Of a stretch of DNA of 48,412 nt, positions 32,613 to 40,878 are shown in pieces. The notes beneath the pieces were generated by a model, which saw nothing but the letters and a program-made list of their open reading frames with translations, was not told where the DNA came from and did not search any database. The stretch is from NCBI GenBank assembly GCA_009694295.1, contig SHVJ01000006.1:1-48412 (forward strand). The letters run 5' to 3'. A program made the translations under genes and the position numbers. The stretch is from Acidimicrobiia bacterium (GTDB taxonomy: Bacteria; Actinomycetota; Acidimicrobiia; IMCC26256; PALSA-555). Each line of letters opens with the position of its first letter. Positions within the stretch are counted from its first letter, which is position 1.

Positions 32613-33277
32613 CGCGCCTCGGCGACGAGAAAGCCGGCGTAGATCACGCCGATGCCGGTCGCGAGGGTGAGCGTGAACGCCTCGTCGTGACCGACGATCC
32701 CCTGCACGAGTCCGCCGCCTGACAGCACGAGCGTGCCCAGCGCGACGAGCGCGTTCGCGCCGGCAAGCCGACCGCTGTCGGCACTCGTTCGATCCCGTGC
32801 GAAGCGCACGGCTGAGAGGAGCGCGCCCGCGATGATCACAATCGCGCCCACGCCGCTACCGATCGCCGCGAGCGCGCGCGGACCGGCGTCGAACACGTCT
32901 TTGCCCACGGGAATCCCGGTGCCGCGCACTGCATCCATTGGCGCGCTCAGGAGTACCCCGGCGGCCAGGCCGGAGAAGAACACGAGGAACCAGCGGGCCT
33001 GGCGGGCCACGCCGGGGCCGAGCAAGAGGGCGACGCTGCCGAGCGCGAGCCACGGCACGGTGAGCACCGCGCCGAACAGGTAGAAGACGCGGAACGTCCC
33101 GCGATCCCAGCCATTCGAGGTCCCGAGGGCGAGCAGCGCCGACGCCAGCGCGAACAGACCGAGCGCCACCGCCCACGCCGAAAGATGCGGGCTCCGACGC
33201 TGGGTCCAGCGCACGAGCGCCGACTCGGCGAACAGCGACGCCGTCGCTGTGGCAAGGAATGCCAGCCCGGTGACCAT
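32543..33277 (-). CDS. Multi-pass membrane protein of unknown function
   Basis: 244 aa with about seven hydrophobic segments (for example LAFLATATASLFAESALV, AVALGLFALASALLALG, FYLFGAVLTVPWLALGSVALLL) and a polar C-terminus. No charged motif in the membrane suggests a known transporter. The start ATG 33277 lies 7 nt from minus-strand TACTGT (33285-33290), the leaderless pattern. The last ~23 codons lie inside the end of the ligase gene on the other strand. Confidence 0.7.
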   Translation of the reverse strand: MVTGLAFLATATASLFAESALVRWTQRRSPHLSAWAVALGLFALASALLALGTSNGWDRGTFRVFYLFGAVLTVPWLALGSVALLLGPGVARQARWFLVFFSGLAAGVLLSAPMDAVRGTGIPVGKDVFDAGPRALAAIGSGVGAIVIIAGALLSAVRFARDRTSADSGRLAGANALVALGTLVLSGGGLVQGIVGHDEAFTLTLATGIGVIYAGFLVAEARQGRSSRRTSLPEAARGSSVTTS

Positions 33278-33284
33278 CGCGGTG

Positions 33285-33290
33285 ACAGTA
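33285..33290 (-). promoter_or_regulatory. -10 element for leaderless membrane-protein gene
   Basis: Reverse-strand TACTGT, 7 nt before the ATG at 33277. Confidence 0.45.
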
Positions 33291-33359
33291 GATGGGACAT
33301 CGCGTCGCCCGGAGCGGCGCCGGAGGCGCTCGCCAAGGAGCGACCGAGGAGTCAGGACT

Positions 33360-33391
33360 TTGTGAAGAAAAGCACGAGCGGCGGTTAGCCT
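33360..33391 (+). promoter_or_regulatory. rex promoter with Rex-operator-like site
   Basis: TTGTGAA (33360-33366), GAAA, then AGCACGA (33371-33377): the left half is a perfect Rex-box half-site (consensus TTGTGAANNNNTTCACAA), while the right half keeps 4 of 7. TAGCCT (33386-33391) follows as a -10 element. A site between -35 and -10 fits Rex autoregulation, as known in Streptomyces. Confidence 0.45.
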
Positions 33392-33474
33392 GGTTTTGGT
33401 GCTCGGGTCGGCCCGGGCACGCGGGAGCGAGGAGCGCTGCTATCCCCGAGGCTCGTCGGATTCCCGATGCGACC

Positions 33475-34089
33475 GTGGCCCGTCTGCCGCTCTACTACCG
33501 GGCGCTGCTCGAGATCGCCGACCAGGACATCTCCACCGTGTCCTCGGAGCAGCTCGCGGAGCTCGCTGGCGTCAACGCGGCCAAGGTGCGCAAGGACCTC
33601 TCCTACCTGGGTACCTATGGCACCCGGGGCGTGGGGTACGTGGTCGGAGAGCTGGTCGACGAGATCGCTGGCGAGCTCGGCCTCACGCACGACTGGCCCG
33701 TGGCGATCGTGGGTCTCGGCAACCTCGGGCACGCGCTCGCCAACTACCGCGGCTTCGGCGCCCGCGGGTTCCGCGTCGTCGCCCTGGTCGACATCGATGC
33801 AACCAAGGTGGGGAGTCGCGTGGGTGACCTCGCGATCGAGTCGCTCGACAACCTCGACACGATCGTCGCCGAACGCGGCGTCGCGATCGGTGTGATCGCC
33901 GTGCCGGCGCTTGCCGCGCAAGAGGTGGCCGATCAGCTGGTGGCCGCGGGCGTTGGCTCGATCTTGAACTTCGCTCCCGCGGTCGTCGCCGTGCCGGAGT
34001 CGGTGTCGCTGCGCAAGGTCGACCTGGCCACCGAGCTCCAGATCCTTTCCTTCTACCAACAGCACCGCGTCCAGCCGTCACGGGTATGA
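33475..34089 (+). CDS. rex: Redox-sensing transcriptional repressor Rex
   Basis: At least 204 aa. N-terminal winged helix (LPLYYRALLEIADQD, SSEQLAELAGVNAAKVRKDLSYLG), then an NAD(H) Rossmann domain (AIVGLGNLGHALANY) and the domain-swap helix at the end (ATELQILSFYQQH). Rex senses the NADH/NAD+ ratio and represses respiratory genes. The start is problematic. GTG 33475 is the first canonical in-frame start, but the conserved family segment RIPDAT lies just upstream in the same frame (33457-33474). A well-placed leaderless GTG (33399, 7 nt after TAGCCT) is in another frame. Non-canonical initiation or a one-base frameshift is likely. Confidence 0.88.
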   Translation: MARLPLYYRALLEIADQDISTVSSEQLAELAGVNAAKVRKDLSYLGTYGTRGVGYVVGELVDEIAGELGLTHDWPVAIVGLGNLGHALANYRGFGARGFRVVALVDIDATKVGSRVGDLAIESLDNLDTIVAERGVAIGVIAVPALAAQEVADQLVAAGVGSILNFAPAVVAVPESVSLRKVDLATELQILSFYQQHRVQPSRV

Positions 34090-34781
34090 ACGACCAAGAG
34101 CGAGCGTCCGCGGGGCGGGTATCCCGGCCCGCAGGGCCGAGAGCGGGGTTGAAGGGCTATCCCGTCAACCTCCTGGTTACGGGGAAGCGGTGTGTTGTCG
34201 TGGGTGGCGGACGCATCGCGGCGCGCAAGATCGAAGCGTTGCTCGACGCGGGTGCCGACGTGCATGTGATCTCGCTGGAGCTCGTGCCTGAGCTCCAGCA
34301 GTGGCGCGATGCCGGGCGCATCACGGTCGAGGAGCGTGCCTTCGAGCCCGGCGACCTCGACGGCGCGTGGCTTGCCACCACGGCGACGAGCACCCCCGCG
34401 GTCAACCGCGCGGTGTTCGAGGCCGGCGAGGCGCGCCACCTCTGGGTGAACGCAGCCGATGATCCGGCTCACTGCTCGTGCACGCTCATGTCGGTGGTCC
34501 GCCAGGGCGACCTGGTGGTCACCATCGGCACCGGCGGGCGCAGCCCGGCTCTGGCCGCCTGGCTCAAGGACCGGCTGACCGCCGAGCTCGGGCCGGAGTA
34601 CGCCGTGGCCTGCGACGTCCTGTCGGAGGCCCGGGAGGCCATCCGGGCCACCGGCCAGTCCAGCGAGGATCTGGATTGGCGACGGGCGCTCGATTCCGGC
34701 ATGGTGGAATTGATCCGCAGCGGCCAGACGGCCGAAGCGAAGGAGCTTCTCCAGCAGTGTCTCTCGTCGTCGTCGGACTGA
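34086..34781 (+). CDS. Precorrin-2 dehydrogenase / siroheme synthase N-domain
   Basis: 231 aa, Met8p/CysG-N type, NAD+-dependent oxidation of precorrin-2 to sirohydrochlorin. It shows YPVNLLVTGKRCVVVGGGRIAARKIEALLDAGADVHVIS, ATTATSTPAVNRAVFE, WVNAADDPAHCSCTLMSVVRQGDL and GTGGRSPALAAWLKDRL. The N-terminal ~20 residues are encoded by DNA shared with the menJ upstream region (a palindromic repeat) and may be an insertion. It overlaps rex by 4 bp and hemA by 25 bp. Confidence 0.88.
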   Translation: MNDQERASAGRVSRPAGPRAGLKGYPVNLLVTGKRCVVVGGGRIAARKIEALLDAGADVHVISLELVPELQQWRDAGRITVEERAFEPGDLDGAWLATTATSTPAVNRAVFEAGEARHLWVNAADDPAHCSCTLMSVVRQGDLVVTIGTGGRSPALAAWLKDRLTAELGPEYAVACDVLSEAREAIRATGQSSEDLDWRRALDSGMVELIRSGQTAEAKELLQQCLSSSSD

Positions 34782-36052
34782 ACCACCGCACTGCGGCTGT
34801 CGATCTGCTCGAGCGGATGACGGTGCCACCAGCGGGCCTGCCCAAGGCCCTCCAGTCGCTCGCGGTGCGGGAACACCTCGCGGAGGTCGTGGTGCTGTCC
34901 ACGTGCAACCGCAGCGAGGTCTACGTGCGCACAACCCGCTTCCACGACGGGATCGACGACATCCGCCACTTTCTCGCCGAGTGCTCGGGTCTCGACCCCG
35001 ATGACCTCGCCGAGCAGCTGTACACCTTCCACGACGACGCCGCGGTCGCGCACCTCTTCGGTGTCGCCGCCGGGCTCGATTCGATGATCATCGGCGAAGG
35101 CGAGATCCTGGGGCAGGTGCGCGAGGCCTGGCAGGTCGCCGAGAGCGAGGGCACCGCCGGTCAGCTCTTGTCGCGCACATTCCGCCACGCGCTCGAGGTC
35201 GGGAAGCGCGCACGCACGGAGACCGCGATCAGTCGGCATTCGGTGTCGATCGCATCCGCGGCCGTCACGCTCGCCGGTGAGCGTCTGGGTTCACTCGAGG
35301 GCCGACGCGTCATCCTCCTTGGCGCTGGCGACGTCAGCGAAGGCATGGCCGTCGCGCTTTCGGGCGCGGGGGTCGGCGAGATCATCGTGGCGAACCGCAG
35401 CGCAGCGCGCGGGCGCGATCTCGCGAAGCGGTTCTCCGGTCGATCGATCGCGATCGACGAGGTGGTCGACACTCTTGTCACCTCCGACGTGCTGCTCGCC
35501 TCGACTGGTGCTCCGGGCACGCTCATCGAGCGCAGCGACATGGAAGAGGTCATGCGCCGGCGCGATGGGCGAGCACTGCTCGTGGTCGACGTGGCTGTCC
35601 CACGCGATGTTGACCCTGGCGTGGGTCAGGTGTTCGGGGTCACGTTGTTGGACATCGACGACCTGAAGGCGCTGGGTGAGGCAAGCCTTCAGGCGCGCCG
35701 CGCCGAGGTCGGCAACGTGCGCGTGATCATCAACGATGAGCTCGACCGATACCGCCTCGACCGGTCGGCGCGCGAGCTCTCGCCGCTCGTCGAGCAGTTC
35801 CGTGCAAAGGCCGAGTCCTTGCGCCGTGCGGAGGTCGAGCGGTTGGCCCCCAAGCTCAAGGATCTGTCGCCGGAGCAGCGTGCCGCGGTCGAGCAAGTCA
35901 CCAGCGGCATCGTGAACAAGCTGCTGCACGAACCGACCGTCCGGCTGAAGGACGCTGCCGGCACGGCCCGCGGCGAGCTCTACGCCGATGCGCTCGCCGA
36001 GCTCTTCGCGCTCGACGAGTCCGAGGCGGACGAATCCGACTCTTCGGATTGA
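34757..36052 (+). CDS. hemA: Glutamyl-tRNA reductase
   Basis: 431 aa, first enzyme of the C5 pathway, reducing Glu-tRNA to glutamate-1-semialdehyde with NADPH. Catalytic Cys in VVVLSTCNRSEVYV (C50), HLFGVAAGLDSMIIGEGEILGQV, NADPH loop ILLGAGDVSEGMA and a C-terminal dimerisation domain. The GTG start lies inside the previous gene, with AAGGAG 12 nt upstream. It probably works with HemL at 39373. Confidence 0.93.
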   Translation: MSLVVVGLNHRTAAVDLLERMTVPPAGLPKALQSLAVREHLAEVVVLSTCNRSEVYVRTTRFHDGIDDIRHFLAECSGLDPDDLAEQLYTFHDDAAVAHLFGVAAGLDSMIIGEGEILGQVREAWQVAESEGTAGQLLSRTFRHALEVGKRARTETAISRHSVSIASAAVTLAGERLGSLEGRRVILLGAGDVSEGMAVALSGAGVGEIIVANRSAARGRDLAKRFSGRSIAIDEVVDTLVTSDVLLASTGAPGTLIERSDMEEVMRRRDGRALLVVDVAVPRDVDPGVGQVFGVTLLDIDDLKALGEASLQARRAEVGNVRVIINDELDRYRLDRSARELSPLVEQFRAKAESLRRAEVERLAPKLKDLSPEQRAAVEQVTSGIVNKLLHEPTVRLKDAAGTARGELYADALAELFALDESEADESDSSD

Positions 36053-36056
36053 GTCG

Positions 36057-36917
36057 GTGAGGATTGCGACGCGTGGGAGCGCGCTCGCTCGGTGGCAGGC
36101 CGAACGAGTGGCGGCGCTCCTCGATGGCGACGCCGAGCTCGTGGTGGTGGAGACCACCGGTGATCGACGGGCCGATACGCCGATCCACGAGATGGGTGGC
36201 ACCGGCGTGTTCGTGAAAGAGGTGCAACAGGCGGTACTCGATGGCCGCGCCGACATCGCCGTGCACTCGGCGAAGGATCTCCCATCGGAACAGACCCCAG
36301 GACTCGTCATCGCCGCGGTACCCGAGCGCGGTGACCCGCGCGATGCACTGGTTGGCTCGACCCTGGCTGATCTTCCGGGCGGAGCGGTCGTTGGTACCGG
36401 TTCGGTCCGACGCCGCGCGCAGCTCGCCGCGTTGCGACCCGACGTGACCTTCGGCGACCTCCGCGGGAACATGGAGACTCGGCTCGCGAAGGCCGCGGGC
36501 TTCGATGTCATCGTGGTTGCCGCGGCTGCGTTTGATCGACTCGGACTCGAGGATCGCATCACGGAGCGCTTGGAGACTGCGGTCATGCTTCCGCAGGTCG
36601 CGCAAGGGGCCCTGGCAGTGGAGTGTCGCGACGACGATGCGGCGACCCGCGAACGCCTTGCCGCGATTGACGACCACGATGCCCACCGGGCGATCGCGGC
36701 GGAGCGTGCGTTTCTGGCCGAGCTCGGTGGCGGTTGCGACCAACCGGTGGGCGCGCTCGCACACACAACCGATGATGGTGGCGTGGAGATCGAAGGTCTG
36801 ATGGCGTCGATCGACGGTCGTTTCGTTGTTCGCCGCTCGGTCGCCGGCACCGATGCGGAGGCCGCCGGTCGAGAGCTCGCGCGGAAGCTCGTTGCCGCGG
36901 GCGAGGTGACCCAGTGA
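36057..36917 (+). CDS. hemC: Porphobilinogen deaminase
   Basis: 286 aa; polymerises four porphobilinogens to hydroxymethylbilane. It starts VRIATRGSALARWQAE, with HSAKDLP (catalytic Asp), TGSVRRRAQL, RGNMETRL and the Cys that carries the dipyrromethane cofactor in ELGGGCDQPVGA (C227). 4 bp after hemA, 4 bp overlap with the next gene. The GTG start at 36057 gives the usual N-terminus. Confidence 0.93.
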   Translation: MRIATRGSALARWQAERVAALLDGDAELVVVETTGDRRADTPIHEMGGTGVFVKEVQQAVLDGRADIAVHSAKDLPSEQTPGLVIAAVPERGDPRDALVGSTLADLPGGAVVGTGSVRRRAQLAALRPDVTFGDLRGNMETRLAKAAGFDVIVVAAAAFDRLGLEDRITERLETAVMLPQVAQGALAVECRDDDAATRERLAAIDDHDAHRAIAAERAFLAELGGGCDQPVGALAHTTDDGGVEIEGLMASIDGRFVVRRSVAGTDAEAAGRELARKLVAAGEVTQ

Positions 36918-38377
36918 CGGTCGCGCTCGTCGGGGCCGGTCCCGGTGACCCCAAGCTCCTCACGCGGCGAGGGTGGGAGCTACTCATGGAGGCCGATGTC
37001 GTGGTCTACGACCGCCTGGCCGCGCCCGCGCTGGTCGACCTCGCCCCACCGACGGCAATGCGGATCGACGTGGGCAAGACGCCCGGTTCCGACGAGATGT
37101 CGCAGGAAGCCATCAACGCGGTGCTCGTCGAGCACGGCCGCGCGGGCAAGCGCGTCGTGCGGCTCAAAGGTGGCGATCCGTTCGTCTTCGGGCGCGGCGG
37201 CGAAGAAGCTGAAGCGCTGGCGGCCGCCGGCATCGAGTTCGAGGTCGTGCCCGGCATCACCAGCGCCATCGCCGCGGCCGCGTACGCGGGTATCCCCGTG
37301 ACCCACCGTGGGCTGTCCACGCACTTCACGGTCGTCACCGGGCACGAGGACCCGACGAAGGGCCATACCGACGTCGACTGGGGCGCGCTGGCGGCCGCCG
37401 GCGGGACGCTCGTGGTCCTCATGGGCGCCGGACACATCGCCGACATCGCGCAGCAGTTGATCGCCGGGGGTCGTTCCCCCGACACACCGGTTGCTGCGGT
37501 GCGCAACGGCACCCGGCTCGATCAACACACCGTACGGGCCACCCTCGCCACGATTGGGGAGGCGGGTGTGCGTCCGCCGTCGGCGATCGTGGTGGGCGAA
37601 GTGGCTGCGCTGGATCTCACGTGGTTCGAATCGCGGCCGCTCTACGGACGCAGCGTGGTCGTGACCCGAGCGCGTGAGCAGGCGAGCGAACTGCGCGATC
37701 GCCTCGAAGAGCTCGGCGCCGAAGTGCTTGAGCTGCCCACCATCGCCATCGAGCCGCTCGAGTTCACCGTGCCGCGACTCGACCGGTACGGCTGGATCAT
37801 CTTCACCTCGGCGAACGCGGTCGCGGCCTTCTTCGATCGCGGCGTCACGCCCGCGATGCTCGATAGCCGCGCGTTGGCCGGCGTGCGCGTGGCCGCAATC
37901 GGTCTGGCCACCGAGATGGAGCTCGTCGCCCGGGGAATTCGCGCTGATCTCATGCCCGACCGCTTCGTCGCCGAGTCGCTCCTCGAAGCCTTCCCCGATC
38001 CCGCATCACCAGACGAGAAGGTGCTGCTGCCGCGGGCGGAGCAGGCACGAGATGTGCTGCCCGACGGTTTGCAGGAACGCGGCTTCATCGTCGACGTTCT
38101 CCCGCTCTACCGAACGGTCACAGCCCGACCAGGTCCCGCGATGTTGGAGCGCGTGCGCTCTGGCACCGTCGACGCGATCACCTTCACGTCGTCGTCCACG
38201 GTCACCAACTTCTGCGATGCAGTGGGCGACCTTCCCGACCCGCAGCCGCTCGTGGCGTCGATCGGGCCGATCACGTCGAAGACCGCCCTGGCCCGTGGCC
38301 TCCGGGTCGATGTGGAGGCAGCGGAGCACACCATCGACGGTCTCACCGACGCGCTGCTGGAAATGCTGGATCGCTAG
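36914..38377 (+). CDS. CobA-HemD fusion: uroporphyrinogen III methyltransferase/synthase
   Basis: 487 aa, two enzymes in one chain. Residues 1-240 are SUMT (VALVGAGPGDPKLLTRRG, VVRLKGGDPFVFGRGGEE, VVPGITSAIAAAAYAGIPVTHRG), which makes precorrin-2. Residues ~250-487 are uroporphyrinogen III synthase (SVVVTRAREQASELRDRLEELGAEVLELP, FTSANAV, ITFTSSSTVTNF). With the precorrin-2 dehydrogenase upstream it feeds siroheme and cobalamin, and it also supplies the HemD step for heme, since no separate hemD is present. Confidence 0.92.
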   Translation: MTVALVGAGPGDPKLLTRRGWELLMEADVVVYDRLAAPALVDLAPPTAMRIDVGKTPGSDEMSQEAINAVLVEHGRAGKRVVRLKGGDPFVFGRGGEEAEALAAAGIEFEVVPGITSAIAAAAYAGIPVTHRGLSTHFTVVTGHEDPTKGHTDVDWGALAAAGGTLVVLMGAGHIADIAQQLIAGGRSPDTPVAAVRNGTRLDQHTVRATLATIGEAGVRPPSAIVVGEVAALDLTWFESRPLYGRSVVVTRAREQASELRDRLEELGAEVLELPTIAIEPLEFTVPRLDRYGWIIFTSANAVAAFFDRGVTPAMLDSRALAGVRVAAIGLATEMELVARGIRADLMPDRFVAESLLEAFPDPASPDEKVLLPRAEQARDVLPDGLQERGFIVDVLPLYRTVTARPGPAMLERVRSGTVDAITFTSSSTVTNFCDAVGDLPDPQPLVASIGPITSKTALARGLRVDVEAAEHTIDGLTDALLEMLDR

Positions 38378-38382
38378 CCCTC

Positions 38383-38388
38383 TACGAT
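38383..38388 (+). promoter_or_regulatory. -10 element for leaderless hemB
   Basis: TACGAT followed by 7 nt and the GTG at 38396. It gives hemB-hemL their own promoter within the heme cluster. Confidence 0.5.
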
Positions 38389-38395
38389 TGCCGTT

Positions 38396-39376
38396 GTGCC
38401 CTTTCCTGAGCAGCGCTCGCGCCGGTTGCGGCGTACGCCCGCCCTCCGGCGACTCGTGGCCGAGGCTCGCCTTTCGGTCGACGACCTGGTGGCGCCGCTC
38501 TTCGTGAAAGAGGGGATCGACGCGCCGGAGCCGGTGGCGTCGATGCCAGGGGTGGTGCAGCACACCCAGGAGAGCCTCCGCAAGGAAGTCCGTGCGCTCG
38601 CCGATCTGGGCGTGCCGGCGGTGATCCTCTTCGGCGTGCCAGCGGCCAAGGATGCCGTCGGCTCGGGCGCAAGCAATCCGTCGGGTGTGGTGCAGACGGC
38701 CCTGCGGTCGCTGCGCGACGAGGTGGGTGAATCCCTCGTGCTCATGGCCGACGACTGCCTCGATGAGTACACCGACCACGGCCACTGTGGCGTGATCGGC
38801 GCGAACGAAACCGTCGACAACGACGCGACGATCGAGCGGTATGCGGAGATCGCGGTCAGCCAGGCCGACGCTGGAGCCGATGTGATCGCGCCGTCGGGGA
38901 TGATGGACGGACAGGTCGGCGCAATCCGCACTGCGCTCGACATCGCCGGCCACCACGAGATCGCGGTGCTCGCGTACTCGGCCAAGTACGCGTCGGCGCT
39001 CTATGGACCGTTCCGCGACGCCGCCGAGTGCGCGCCACAGTTCGGCGATCGACGCTCGTACCAGATGGATCCTCCGAACGCGCGTGAGGCGCTCGACGAG
39101 ACCGCGCTGGACGTGTCCGAAGGTGCCGACATGGTCATGGTGAAGCCGGCGCTCGCGTACCTCGATGTGATCGCGGCGGTTCGTGGCGCGTTCGACGTGC
39201 CGGTCGGCGCCTTCCACGTAAGCGGCGAGTACTCGATGATCAAGGCTGCCGCGGCCAACGGCTGGATCGACGGCGACGCCGTGGCACTCGAGCACCTCAC
39301 CGCGATCAAGCGAGCCGGTGCCGACTTCGTGCTCACATATCTGGCGCGCGAGGTCGCCGAGCGCCTCAACTCGTGA
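38396..39376 (+). CDS. hemB: Delta-aminolevulinic acid dehydratase
   Basis: 326 aa; condenses two aminolevulinates to porphobilinogen. The metal-binding segment is DDCLDEYTDHGHCG, with Cys-Asp-Cys in the positions of the three zinc cysteines, a form seen in actinobacteria. The two catalytic lysines are in AYSAKYASALYGPFR and MVMVKPALAYLD. The leaderless GTG start is supported by TACGAT. It overlaps hemL by 4 bp. Confidence 0.94.
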   Translation: MPFPEQRSRRLRRTPALRRLVAEARLSVDDLVAPLFVKEGIDAPEPVASMPGVVQHTQESLRKEVRALADLGVPAVILFGVPAAKDAVGSGASNPSGVVQTALRSLRDEVGESLVLMADDCLDEYTDHGHCGVIGANETVDNDATIERYAEIAVSQADAGADVIAPSGMMDGQVGAIRTALDIAGHHEIAVLAYSAKYASALYGPFRDAAECAPQFGDRRSYQMDPPNAREALDETALDVSEGADMVMVKPALAYLDVIAAVRGAFDVPVGAFHVSGEYSMIKAAAANGWIDGDAVALEHLTAIKRAGADFVLTYLAREVAERLNS

Positions 39377-40641
39377 GCCAGCTCTACAAGCGCGCGTTGG
39401 CCCGCATCCCGGGCGGGGTGAACTCACCGGTGCGGTCGTTTGCGTCGGTGGGCGGGGAGCCGTTCTTCGTGGCCTCGGCCTCGGGCTCGTCGATCACCGA
39501 CACCGACGGTCGCGAGTACCTCGACTACGTGCAGTCGTGGGGCGCCTCGATCCTCGGCCACGCACACCCAAAGGTCGTCGAAGCCATCCAGCGCGCTGCT
39601 GCTGCCGGTTCCTCCTACGGCGCGCCGACGCCGGGTGAGGTCGAGCTCGCGGAGGCGATCGCCGATCGGGTGGCGTCGGTGGAGAAGGTGCGGCTCGTCT
39701 CCTCGGGGACCGAAGCCGCGATGACCGCGGTTCGGCTCGCGCGTGGAGCCACCGGGCGCACCAAGATCCTGAAGTTCGCAGGCTGTTACCACGGGCATCT
39801 CGACGCGCTCCTCGTGGCGGCAGGCAGCGGCGTGGCAACGCTCGGTCTTCCCGGTTCGGCCGGGGTGACCGAGGGCACGGTGGCCGACACGATCGTCGCT
39901 CCGTACAACGATCTGGCTGCGCTCGACGAGGTGTTCGCCCGCGACGGCGAGAACGTCGCGGCCGTGCTCGTGGAGCCGGTCGCCGCAAACATGGGTCTGG
40001 TTCCTCCCGCGGTTGGGTTCCTCGCGTCTCTGCGCGACCTGTGCACGCGTCATGGTGCGCTTCTCGTGTTCGACGAGGTGATCACAGGGTTCCGGGTGGC
40101 ACTTGGCGGAGCGCAAGCGCGCTACGAGATCACGCCCGACCTGTCGATCTTCGGCAAGGTGATCGGCGGCGGACTCCCGCTCGCCGCGGTCGGTGGTCCG
40201 GCCGCGGTGATGGATCACCTTGCGCCGCTCGGCGACGTGTATCAGGCCGGAACGCTCTCGGGGAACCCACTCGCCACCGCGGCCGGGCTTGCTGTATTGG
40301 CCGAGCTCGAAGACGGGTCGTACACCGCACTCGAGCGCAGCGCGGCTCGACTCACCGAGGGGCTGCACGCCGCGCTCGGCGTCGCCGGTTTGGAAGTGCA
40401 GACGCCACGCGCGTTCACGATCGGTGGGCTGTTCTTCTCAGCCACTGAAGTGCGCGACTACGACGACGCCAAGAAGGCCGACGGAGAGCGCTACGCGAAG
40501 TTCTTCCACGCGATGCTCGATCGCGGTGTGTTCCTCGCGCCGAGCGCCTTCGAGTCGATCTTTCCGAGCCTGGCTCACACCGATGCCGACATCGACCGGA
40601 CAATTGAGCTCGCCGCCGACGCGGCGAAGGCTCTGCACTAG
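39373..40641 (+). CDS. hemL: Glutamate-1-semialdehyde 2,1-aminomutase
   Basis: 422 aa, PLP enzyme of the C5 pathway. It starts with IPGGVNSPVRSFASVGGEP (diagnostic for HemL), SSGTEAAMTAVRLARGATGR, YHGHLD, LVFDEVITGFR and the PLP lysine in IFGKVIGGGLP (K262). It completes, with HemA and HemB, a full route to porphobilinogen in the cluster. It ends 3 bp from the convergent respiratory operon. Confidence 0.95.
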   Translation: MSQLYKRALARIPGGVNSPVRSFASVGGEPFFVASASGSSITDTDGREYLDYVQSWGASILGHAHPKVVEAIQRAAAAGSSYGAPTPGEVELAEAIADRVASVEKVRLVSSGTEAAMTAVRLARGATGRTKILKFAGCYHGHLDALLVAAGSGVATLGLPGSAGVTEGTVADTIVAPYNDLAALDEVFARDGENVAAVLVEPVAANMGLVPPAVGFLASLRDLCTRHGALLVFDEVITGFRVALGGAQARYEITPDLSIFGKVIGGGLPLAAVGGPAAVMDHLAPLGDVYQAGTLSGNPLATAAGLAVLAELEDGSYTALERSAARLTEGLHAALGVAGLEVQTPRAFTIGGLFFSATEVRDYDDAKKADGERYAKFFHAMLDRGVFLAPSAFESIFPSLAHTDADIDRTIELAADAAKALH

Positions 40642-40644
40642 CCG

Positions 40645-40869
40645 CTACGAGCCGGGGAGCCCGTCTTCGTCAGTGGGGCGGCGCCGGATTCGGTCCATGA
40701 AGAACAGTGCGAACCCGATGATGAAGACCATGAGGGCGAACAGCACGAAGGCCAAGCCGCCCTGGTGCTCACCACCGGCATCGACGAGCTGCTGCGCCCC
40801 GGCGGGCGATGCGAGCACCCCAACGATGGCGGCGATCAGGCTGGCGAGGGTGATGAACCTACGACGCAT
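40645..40869 (-). CDS. Small membrane protein, last gene of the respiratory operon
   Basis: 74 aa. An N-terminal signal-like helix (FITLASLIAAIVGVLASPAGAQ), a short outside segment (QLVDAGGEHQGG) and one membrane helix (LAFVLFALMVFIIGFALFFMDRI) with a charged tail (RRRPTDEDG). No family recognised. Its place 9 bp after the 274-aa gene suggests it is a minor subunit or assembly factor of the cytochrome complex. Confidence 0.7.
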   Translation of the reverse strand: MRRRFITLASLIAAIVGVLASPAGAQQLVDAGGEHQGGLAFVLFALMVFIIGFALFFMDRIRRRPTDEDGLPGS

Positions 40870-40878
40870 GGTGTCTCC

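Noticed and set aside
35291-36850. A 519-codon minus-strand frame across hemA and hemC
   Set aside because: Antisense to two well-defined enzymes; low-complexity Arg/Ser-rich translation.
37623-37634. GGTTCGAATCGC, resembling a tRNA T-arm
   Set aside because: It is in the coding frame of the CobA-HemD fusion (WFESRP), and no cloverleaf can be built around it.
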